Assembly: GCA_002786025.1 (NCBI GenBank)
Contig: NHNW01000063.1
Location: forward strand, 1 to 64,000
Source of the DNA: Zasmidium citrigriseum
Taxonomy: Eukaryota; Ascomycota; Dothideomycetes; Mycosphaerellales; Mycosphaerellaceae
DNA: 64,000 bases
Direction of reading: 5' to 3'
The notes under the pieces: model-generated
Databases searched by the model: none
What the model was told of the DNA's origin: nothing
Seen by the model: only the letters and a program-made list of their open reading frames with translations
Position numbers and translations under genes: made by a program
Shown here: piece by piece, positions 55,986-64,000 of the stretch
Layout of the letters: every line of letters begins with the position of its first letter
Numbering within the stretch: the stretch's first letter is position 1

Positions 55986-57896
55986 ATGGTGCGTACTGTT
56001 GTTCATTCAACTGAATACAACGTGGCTCTCCACCCTCTCGCAATGAAATCTACGCAGCCTGCACATACCGAAAAGCGTCAATATGCTTACCAGCCTCTCG
56101 ACCATGAGCTCCTACAAATACGCCTCCTTCGGTTCCAAGGTGACCCGCAATCGCTCGAAAGTGGTTACTCTATGAGTTTCAGCATCGATGTGGTCTCTTT
56201 GGAAAGGTTTGACTGTTGTCCTTACTACGCGATATCCTATGCATGGGGACAACAGACAGGGGAAGCCAGCATAAGACTAGACGGAGCAGAAACATTGATT
56301 CCTCGAAGTGCTGAAGAGGCATTAAGGGGCATATTAGCCGGCGCCGTTTCGGCAGCCATAGACGTTCCCGCTATCTGGATCGATGCAGTCTGCATTGAGC
56401 AGGCGAATCTGGCGGAGAAGTCGAGACAGGTAGCCATTATGAGAATTGTTTATGCCCGCGCCACGTGTGTGACAATCTGGCTGGGAAAAGACGACGGTAC
56501 AACGGAAGCAGCAATCGAGACCATGGACTTCCTTGCGACAAGCAAAATTTCAGGTGCCCGAAGGAATTGGAAGAACCCCGACCGGGAGATTGCCTTCTTC
56601 TCTGACGAAATCCTATCGAAATGCGATATCACGGCCTTTGGCGGTGTCCTTCGATCCCGTTGGTTCACACGCCTATGGGTGATCCAGGAGGTGGGGCGCA
56701 TCCGGCATCGCATTTTCTTTCGGGGAAGATACTCTATTTCATGGAAAAAACTATGTGACGCTGTTGATTGCGCGAGATCCAGAATTAAGCAACCGATGTT
56801 TGCGACCGCGGCCGACAACGCCAACTTTCGGTTTGTAACGCAGCTCTTCCGCCACGTCGATGTGATTGAGAGATCTCTGTTGGGCTTGCTACAGCTCAAT
56901 TTGCACTTCGATGCCAGCAACCCATGGGACAGAGTATACGCACTTCTTGGTCTAGTAAGGCACATCGAGTTTGAGAGGCGGACTCCCATCACACCTGACT
57001 ACACACGACCGTTGCAAGAGGTCTATGTCAAGGCGACGTATCATGCTTTGTCCCAATGGAGGAGCCTTGACCTTTTGAGAATGGCCCCTGCGATACATGG
57101 CCAATTTTCCGCTGGAGATGAGTGGCCTTCCTGGGTCCCGCGGTACGATTTACTGAAGGGCATGTGCGACGCTCGGCCCTTTCAAGAGGCAGGACCGTAT
57201 AATGCCTCACGTTCACTCGACACTTCTTGCAGTAATTTGGATGGTGAGGTCCTGCGTGTCAACGGCTTACTGGTTGGTCGGATTGCATGTATCTTCTCCT
57301 TGTCACCTTCCAAACGCGCGGCATACTGCGAAGATGAGTCGAATGGCAAGAAGACAATACACCGATCTCTGTCACGCCCTTGGCGTCCGCCGGCCCTGGA
57401 GTTGACGGGGCAAAGCAAAGAAGAAGCCACTTGGAGGAAGAAAATGCATAGAGAGAAAGCAGAGATTTGTGATCGTCAAGGAATCAAGCGCGATGTTTGG
57501 TGGATTTCGACATGGGACTTTGACGACATGACCGCCACCATCGTCGATGTTGTCCTGAAAGGCTGCCGGCCGCTAAGTGTGCAGATGCAACAGGAGGGAC
57601 CAGTTGCAAGCATGGACGACTGTCTATTAGAGGAGACAGTGCGCGACCACTGCAATCAGCTGGGCATTTCGTCTCTTGTCCAACTGAAAGATGGAAGATT
57701 TGCACTCTGTAGCGGCAGAGCCAGTGTTGGAGACGAAGTATGCCTACTCTTTGGAGGAAATCATTTGTTCGTTTTGAACAGCAAGGAGGATGGGTGCCGC
57801 AGGCTCTGCGGCTTCGCATATCTTCCTGGTGTCATGGATGTGAGTAGTGCAACTGGCTGGCTCGTGGCAATGTGCATTCCACTAACTGCAATCTAG
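55986..57896 (+). CDS. HET domain (heterokaryon incompatibility) protein
   Basis: A single exon of 636 residues. The HET domain signature is clear: YAISYAWG (81-88), IWIDAVCIEQANLAEKSRQVAIM-R-VY (130-156), CVTIWLGKDDG (161-171), then FGGVLRSRWFTRLWVIQEV (~220-235) and NPWDRVYALLGLV (~315-325). The usual C-terminal tail is present (GDEVCLLFGGNHLFVL, then GFAYLPGVMD, ~575-620). HET proteins can trigger cell death on contact with a non-self partner; here no effector or STAND partner is seen nearby. The protein reads intact with no frameshift. The start is an ATG at 55986, followed by other Met (e.g. residue 20) that could also serve. Confidence 0.9.
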   Translation: MVRTVVHSTEYNVALHPLAMKSTQPAHTEKRQYAYQPLDHELLQIRLLRFQGDPQSLESGYSMSFSIDVVSLERFDCCPYYAISYAWGQQTGEASIRLDGAETLIPRSAEEALRGILAGAVSAAIDVPAIWIDAVCIEQANLAEKSRQVAIMRIVYARATCVTIWLGKDDGTTEAAIETMDFLATSKISGARRNWKNPDREIAFFSDEILSKCDITAFGGVLRSRWFTRLWVIQEVGRIRHRIFFRGRYSISWKKLCDAVDCARSRIKQPMFATAADNANFRFVTQLFRHVDVIERSLLGLLQLNLHFDASNPWDRVYALLGLVRHIEFERRTPITPDYTRPLQEVYVKATYHALSQWRSLDLLRMAPAIHGQFSAGDEWPSWVPRYDLLKGMCDARPFQEAGPYNASRSLDTSCSNLDGEVLRVNGLLVGRIACIFSLSPSKRAAYCEDESNGKKTIHRSLSRPWRPPALELTGQSKEEATWRKKMHREKAEICDRQGIKRDVWWISTWDFDDMTATIVDVVLKGCRPLSVQMQQEGPVASMDDCLLEETVRDHCNQLGISSLVQLKDGRFALCSGRASVGDEVCLLFGGNHLFVLNSKEDGCRRLCGFAYLPGVMDVSSATGWLVAMCIPLTAI

Positions 57897-60800
57897 GGAG
57901 AGTATGTCGACGAAGTCCGGGATGCAGGACGGTTGGAAGCTGAAACACAAACATTCGAGATACATTAACACAGATGGTGTTTTATTCTTTCCCAGTACGT
58001 GCAGTCAATTCCCTGCATCATGGATGATATGAACTTGTTTTCACGACTTGCTCACAGAGCACTCTGATCTCAACCCTGAAAGAGTGAGACTTGGCAGAAT
58101 ATCTTTAGCTGCACATATCTTCATCTCAGACAAATGATGATTCATGACACGCAGAAGTCACATCTGAAAGCTCCGCTTAGCTGTCATCGATATTCCAGCA
58201 GTCCGCTCTACTTGTGATCCTAGGTCGCCCAAGAAAGAACATTTCTGAGTCTCTCCAGCAGTCCAGTAGCTCCAGACGATACCTCGACTGAAAGTACCTG
58301 ACCCAGAACATTCGTGATAGCAATGAAAAGATGCCATTGTGGCCTTGACGATAGGCTAGACATTCGCCGTTTGATACGCGGCTTCAAGCACGCGGGAGCC
58401 TCGGTTTTGGTAAGTGGGCACGATGAGCAGTTGATTGACAACAGCACACCTTTGTCCATTGAAGCCCATAGTAGTTCTACAAATCATCGTGAGTATCTAC
58501 TCTTGCAGTATCGCCCAGCATTGTAGGCTACAATGAAGAAAGGGACCAGGCCCGCTCATCCGATAGATTCGAAGAGAACGGGGTCCAAGAACACATTGAT
58601 ATCCGTCTTCGACTTTGATCTTGATATCACCACGAAAGCGTTGCGAGGCTCACATCATAGGTCCTCTCCGCTCTCATCGGGGCAAACTCGGACGATACCG
58701 AAAGCGGCGGATTCATTCACTCCGCTCCACGTGCTGACATGTGACCGAAAGGCCCGAGCTCTCGGAGTATAAAATCTCCCGCCACGCATCACAAACAGCT
58801 CACATGATCTTCGCGACTCGCATCAATCGTGTGTGTTCCGTTCCATCCGATTGCGAAATCTCGTCTCCGCACTCGACTGCTGCAGGTGAGATTTCGCTAC
58901 TGCCAAACTCCCCGAAGGTGTACCAGTCGAGGTTGCATGTCAGAACGCCTAGCAGTGTGTAGTATCTCATGTGCGCTTCTCGGGACCCGGAAGCGTCATC
59001 TGATGAGAAAACACAGTACCCGTACGTTCCCCGAGAGATGCTTCCACGAAGTAAGAGCCGATGGCATCTCTATCAGCGAAAGTCCAACTCGTACGAAGCA
59101 GAAGCAGAAGCCCAAACGGACAAACCAACTTCCTAACACCGAAGATAGTCAGTCACATGCGCTCCATCTCTGCAGAAAGTGGACCCCGAAAAGAGCCACA
59201 CAAACTTCATTCTCGCATCGAGCATCCACCCAAAACAGTATCTAGCCAAGCGGAGCTAGTCGTTCAAGATAGAACAGAACGAGTGAGCTGTCACGCTGCG
59301 TCCTCGTCACTGCACCTTTGCAGCTTGTGTACAGATCGAGCTAAACCACAAAAGGGGCGAAAGGCCTTGATATGAAACAGATAGTAGTAATAGCGGATGC
59401 ACATGCAGAGGTTATACAAGAAATTCTGCCGTCTTTGCTTTTGGAGAGATGGGGCTGCGGAAGTGGTCTTTCCGACATACCTTTGACTTGCAGTAGTAGT
59501 GTACTCGTTGCATGCAGCTCGTCGCACAGCTTTCAAAGAGACAGCCCGGCTGAGTGCAGCACGCAGCTGTCGACAGTCGACCCGTCACAAAACTCCCAGT
59601 CGACTCCAGTCGGTACCACAGATGAGCAATCTGCGTCTCGCCGCAACGAAAAGGATTGTTGGAAGCGAAAAGAATGTGACGAGCCGGCTGCTCACTGCAT
59701 AGGCTGGTCTGGTCTTTGGACGATCGCTTCCCGACGGGATTGAACGCGTTCTCAGCCTCCTGCCGGTGGCTCCTCCGAGAGAAAGAGTCACAATTGTGTT
59801 CCGCTGGTGTGGGTGAGATGGAGGGATGGATGTATCAGGTACAACGCCATCAGTGAGATGTGAGCCTCAGGATTTCTGCTTGATGCCGCTATCCCTCTCC
59901 CGGAGAGCTCAGCTCCTGTGAGCTGACGTCGACGATGTGGTACCTCCTGAGCAAGTACACAGTACGGTAGTTGGTTGTGGTGGCGATGCTCCCCAACAAC
60001 AAGAACAACCAGAAGATCTTTCGGCCTGAATTCTGAGGCGGAAAACCCGGCATCAGTACAACCACATTCACTTTCCTAGTGATTGACATTTCTTTTTCCC
60101 CTCTTGAGGAAATGTCGTGCAACTCTGCCGTGTCCACTGGAACGGGCCAGAGAGTCGTCCCAGCAATTAATGCCGCGCGATACGCCCGGGAACATGCCTG
60201 TGTTTCGCAGAAAGCCCAGCAGATCCTTTTCCCACGACTTTGATACATTCTTTCTCGTGTTCTGTGACATGGATGCCCGGGGAGCATTCGCCACATTCGC
60301 TGTGCTTGTGCTGCATCATCGAGACCCAGCCAACGTTTCTTTTTCCAGCAAAGTCTCGCGGAGCAGGGAAGGATATTTTTCTCTTGCAGTGTTGATCACT
60401 ACTGCTCGTCGCCGTCACATGATCTACGTGGTGCATTGGTTGCCATGGATCTTGCCGAGGCGAAGCAAGACAACGAGCCTGTGCAGAGAAAAGATGTGTC
60501 CAACACACTCCCACGTGCATCCCCGCCACTGCCCAGTGCCCAGCCAGGCTTCAGCTGTGTGAGAGTGAGCGAGTGTGCACAAACCGGCCTCTCTGCATGC
60601 ATGCATCCCACCGGGGCGAAGTGCAGCTCGACGCCGATCGATGGTTGGCTGCCTCAGCTTTCAGCAAGGGAGGCCGTGTGTGCGTGCGTGCATGCGTCAG
60701 AGGTCAGACAACGCCCGCCTCGCCTTTTCGGGACGATGCTTTTGTACGGTGAGCTGTTATTCTAGAAAGCCGTTAATTGTGATGGAAAGAGGACATGCTA

Positions 60801-61513
60801 TCCTTGGCAGAGAGTTGAGCCTTGCCTGGGTCGAAGATGAAACAACAGAGAAAGGCAAAATAGAGTGAGATTGGACGTTGACTCAATGCGTAGAGTGTGA
60901 ACACGTCAAGGTCGAGTGAAGAGTCCAAGGATGGGTGGATAATATCAAAGATTGCAAAGTTGGAAGGAGTGTCCATGTGATAAGGTGAGGTGTGTGTCTC
61001 TATCGCCGGTGACGGCAACATCGTAGTCATTGATATTTTTACAAACGTATTGTAAGGTCTGGTCCATCTCCATCTCCATCCATGGATCCAGCGTTTCGTG
61101 GTACACATTTCATCCATAAGAAGCGCCAGCAAATGCTTCAGCAATCCGGTCTATATCAGAGTTCTCTCTCTGGGTGGCCATGGTCTGCGGCACACTCATC
61201 CATCCCCGATGGCGACAAAACTCCAAACAATTCTTTCCGTCAACAACACATTGCAAGAAACAAGAAAACAAAACAACGAGCCTTGGGGGTATCTAGTACA
61301 AAAGTTCCTCTTTTTCCACGAACGCTTTCCAATAATTTTGTCGCTCAGATTTCCTGGTCCTCATATCGTCGTGATGAAAAAACGCCAGACAAGTGGTGTA
61401 TGGTTGGATCCCAAATATGAACATCCCAAACGGAACATTAAACCATGTAGTAGTGTGGAGGGTAGGCGTGAACAAGCCAAAAGGGTAGCGGCAAAGTGGC
61501 GGTAAGTGGCCAT
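57897..61513. other. 3.6-kb gene-free interval between convergent genes
   Basis: Both neighbours (HET on +, kinase on -) end facing this region, so it carries no obvious promoter role. Overlapping frames on both strands exist, none longer than about 160 codons, and I recognise none of them. A TGCATGCATGC word lies at 60594-60604. It could hold a lncRNA, long 3' UTRs, or decayed sequence. Confidence 0.4.
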
Positions 61514-62866
61514 CTAGTATGAAGGAGTCCAGATGTGATTGGCCGGAAGGTTGAAGTTGGAAAACATGTGGCTGCAACGACGGAAGTCAGGAAGACCGCC
61601 GAAGAAGTATTGGCCGGAAGTAGAAACCACTGGTGCCGGTACTGACTTGGGAGGGGTCGTATAAAGGGTGGGTTGCGGGCTGCACTGTCCAGAGCTGGGC
61701 GGCGTGAGCATCACCTGGTGTTGTTGCTGATGCTGCGGCTGGGATCCGTAATACTCTGGAGGAGTGGGTGGTAGTTGGGGGAACTGCTGGGCCGGCAGAT
61801 CCAAGCGCGGAACAGGCTCGTACGCGCCGGTGAAATCCGAAACGGGCGAATCCATGGGCTTGTCCACCACAGGGCTGTACGGAGGCGTTGGCGGCGCCGT
61901 GGTTGGTGCTGAAGACCCTGAGGTGGTCAACCGTGGACAGCGAATGATCAGGTCTCGGAGCTCGTCCAGCGTCACTCTGCGGTGAGGATTCACCTCAAAG
62001 ATCCGTTGGAGAATGCAGTTGAGCTCGTCAGAAATGGGAAGAATGGACTGCAAGAAATTCCGGTCACGCATGTAAGCCCGGAAAGTTGAGTCCTCCATGG
62101 CTGCTCGTTTCCAGGGATTGCGGCCGCAGGTCAGGTTGACCAGGATGACGCCCAAAGACCAGACATCGTTGGGTGCCGAAGCGTAAGCTGAGTACGGCTT
62201 CGGGTTCGATTGTTGGCATTCTGTGAGAAGAAAAGTGTTAGTAGAGTCCAATATCAAACGAGGAGGGGAGAGCATACCTGGTGACATGTAGAATGTCGAG
62301 CCACAGCCATAGTCGGAAGTAATTCGATCCTGGGTCGCCAGACCGAAATCCGCAAGCTTGACGGTCCATCCTTGGTCCTTGACCAAAATGTTCTCAGGCT
62401 TGAGATCACGGTGGTAAATTCCTTGACTGTGGCAATGCTGGACAGCGGCAAGAATCTGCAAAAACACCTGCTTGGCCTTGAAGTCGTCTCCAATGTAGTG
62501 GCCTTCCTCGGTGATCTTGGAAAATAGGTCGCCCTCTGCGCAGTACTCAATCACGACGTACGTGCAATCCGGGCTGTCCAGGATCTTGACAAGGGAAACA
62601 ACATTGGGATGGTGGCTCGCTGCGTAATGCAATTGGATCTCTCGCTGCTGGAATTTCCTCTGCCGGGCATCGAGACCGGCCTTGTTCAGGGCCTTGACAG
62701 CATACTGAGCACCAGTAGCGATGTCTCGTGCCCTGTAGACGGTGCCATACGCGCCAATGCCAAGGATTGCGGTCAACTCGATACTACCGGCCAGCACAAG
62801 GCCAATACTGTCTTCGGGGCTGCATTGTCCAGAAGGCTTTGGCGATGCTGGGGGAGTTGGGAGCAT
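61514..62866 (-). CDS. Ser/Thr protein kinase, Ran1/Sks1-like
   Basis: Exons 62866-62278 and 62220-61514 (57-bp intron) give 431 residues. The kinase domain is complete: Gly-rich loop GIGAYGTVY (36-44), Lys58 (YAVKAL), HRDLKPEN with catalytic Asp154, DFG (173-175), SPE (195-197, in place of APE), and NDVWSLGVILVNL. A short N-terminus starts MLPTPPASPKPSG. A Pro/Gln-rich tail (~320-431) contains TPPYSP, QLPPTPPEYYGS and HQQQHQVMLTPPSSG. The layout and the SPE variant match the Ran1/Pat1-Sks1-Vhs1 group, which acts in nutrient and mating/meiosis control. The intron falls at residue 196, inside the activation segment, and is itself in frame without stops. An in-frame stretch upstream of 62866 lacks ATG. 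Confidence 0.9.
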   Translation of the reverse strand: MLPTPPASPKPSGQCSPEDSIGLVLAGSIELTAILGIGAYGTVYRARDIATGAQYAVKALNKAGLDARQRKFQQREIQLHYAASHHPNVVSLVKILDSPDCTYVVIEYCAEGDLFSKITEEGHYIGDDFKAKQVFLQILAAVQHCHSQGIYHRDLKPENILVKDQGWTVKLADFGLATQDRITSDYGCGSTFYMSPGMLSPPRLILDSTNTFLLTECQQSNPKPYSAYASAPNDVWSLGVILVNLTCGRNPWKRAAMEDSTFRAYMRDRNFLQSILPISDELNCILQRIFEVNPHRRVTLDELRDLIIRCPRLTTSGSSAPTTAPPTPPYSPVVDKPMDSPVSDFTGAYEPVPRLDLPAQQFPQLPPTPPEYYGSQPQHQQQHQVMLTPPSSGQCSPQPTLYTTPPKSVPAPVVSTSGQYFFGGLPDFRRCSHMFSNFNLPANHIWTPSY

Positions 62867-64000
62867 CGTCGTCCTCCAACGGGAGTCCTGGTCCAAGAAG
62901 GATCCGGTTGAAGTTATTGGGTCCGGACACTCATCAGATACCAAACGAACGGAGTTCCAAGTGGCAAATCCAAGAAAAAGGGCGTCCTGAATCCAATTGG
63001 AACAATCGACAGAAGCTGGGTAGCGTAGTCGTTGAAAGGAGTGTCGGTGGTGTTAAGAGGAGGGAAAGGCCGAGTGATGAGGTCGATTAAAGGTGAGGCG
63101 AGATTGGCGTATGATGTAGGTTTGGCGCACAAGGCAATGGGATGGCGGGGCGATAGTCGGGTGTGATAAAGGCTGCGGACCCTGGGACAAGGCGGGCCAC
63201 GGAGGACTGTTATTAGGCAGGATTGTGCTAAGGACCGGATGACGAGAGGGACGGGCTGGAATAGAGGGCGGGTGCATAAGTAGTCATGCTCAGAAACACA
63301 CGCAGCCTTTGCCTCTGGTGCTTGGAGGCGGGCGCGGCCATGGGTGGGCGTTGCATGCTGTCAAAACGACACATCTCCATCTCCAAGCTTGCCGTTAGCG
63401 GCTGCGATCTCTGGGCGACATGGCTCGCACCCACTAGCGCCATGCACGACCTGGTCATGACGGTCGCATGGACTAGCGGCGAATGCTCAACTGCTCTGCC
63501 GTCCGTGCTGCGCTGCCTATTTTTTTCGTGTCGAGCTTGGCTGAAAGGATGCAGTCGCTAGCGCAGGCATGATGAGCAACCGTGGGCCCACCCCTGCGCG
63601 ACGCTTGCGTGTCAGTGGCCCTCCGAATTGGGTGGCAGACGCCACCAGACGCAAGCAGAACCGCCCTGGCCTGCCTCTTTGTTGGGGGGTGGGCTGCCGC
63701 TGGCGCGCGCGGGTCGCAGGCAGCATACACGAGGCGACGACCACCGCAAGACGTGCTCTGCGTGCCTTTGTCCGTCCCATGGGCAACACAACGACGAGCG
63801 TCACGGGCGGCAGCCAGGGCGGATTCCTGGCCACTCCAGTCCAGCGGCTCGGCGCAGGGCGTGTTTGAGCTGCTCCCAGCGCTTGCAAGGAGACCCCGAG
63901 GGCGCGGTGATTGGCCCTGCGGCGGGCCTGAGGCAAAGGGCCGCCCATCAAAGCATCCACGCAACTTGCCAGCAAGCGAGAGAGTGATTGCGGCCATGAT
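62867..64000. other. Upstream region of the kinase gene
   Basis: The promoter and 5' region of the minus-strand kinase gene, running to the window end. From 63470 on it is GC-rich and open on both strands, which gives spurious frames; I see no real gene. The flank beyond 64000 is not available. Confidence 0.4.

Noticed and set aside
63473..63997. 174-codon ORF at the window end
   Set aside because: GC-rich, open on both strands, no motif, and within the kinase promoter region.
1..64000. CRISPR array, rRNA, or metabolite gene cluster
   Set aside because: Fungal genome; no regularly spaced repeats with spacers, no rRNA sequence, and no backbone synthase (PKS, NRPS, terpene) near the acyltransferase or MFS gene.

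Overview
This is a window of nuclear DNA from a filamentous ascomycete. The evidence is short introns (43 to 105 bp) with GTA/GTG donors and YAG acceptors, fungal protein families (HET domain, CFEM-like, F-BAR, Kes1-type OSBP, wax-synthase-like), and repeats mutated by RIP (repeat-induced point mutation, C to T at CpA). A Dothideomycete of the Mycosphaerella type is my guess; I cannot place it more closely.

Layout. Bases 1 to about 13150 are a gene-free, RIP-destroyed transposon island. CA and TG dinucleotides are almost absent in parts while CG is kept, and Gln/Trp codons have become stops. A Ty3/gypsy pol can still be read on the minus strand (about 10150 down to 3770: gag, protease, reverse transcriptase, RNase H, integrase). 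A 27-bp palindrome is scattered through the island in five copies. Composition becomes normal at about 13150 to 13190.

From 13.6 to 62.9 kb there are 16 intact protein-coding genes, most rebuilt here exon by exon: a DHA2-type MFS transporter (+), an LPMO-like secreted protein (-), a secreted FMN-dependent 2-hydroxyacid dehydrogenase (+), a Kes1/Osh4-like oxysterol-binding protein (+), the CCR4-NOT scaffold Not1 (+), a PWWP-like protein (-), signal peptidase Sec11 (+), a NADAR-domain protein (-), an RBR-type E3 ubiquitin ligase (-), an F-BAR/SH3 protein of the Cdc15/Hof1/Imp2 type (+), an uncharacterised membrane protein (-), a nuclear-looking acidic coiled-coil protein (+), a wax-synthase-like acyltransferase (-), a small cysteine-rich secreted protein (+), a CFEM-like Ser/Thr-rich GPI protein (-), a HET protein (+), and a Ran1/Sks1-like protein kinase (-). 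Together with the MFS gene this makes 17 genes if each is counted. Two decayed genes (about 17.0-18.1 kb and 55.5-55.7 kb) and a 190-bp tandem repeat (44.4-45.0 kb) lie between them.

How they fit together. There is no single pathway cluster. Housekeeping genes (Not1, Sec11, Osh4, F-BAR, RBR ligase) are mixed with accessory or host/surface genes (LPMO, secreted oxidase, small Cys-rich protein, CFEM/GPI protein, HET), as is common next to repeat islands in plant-associated fungi. The points most worth checking are an in-frame 71-codon extension after the stop of the F-BAR gene, the 27-bp palindrome family (one copy sits in frame inside a retrotransposon pol), and the tandem repeat.
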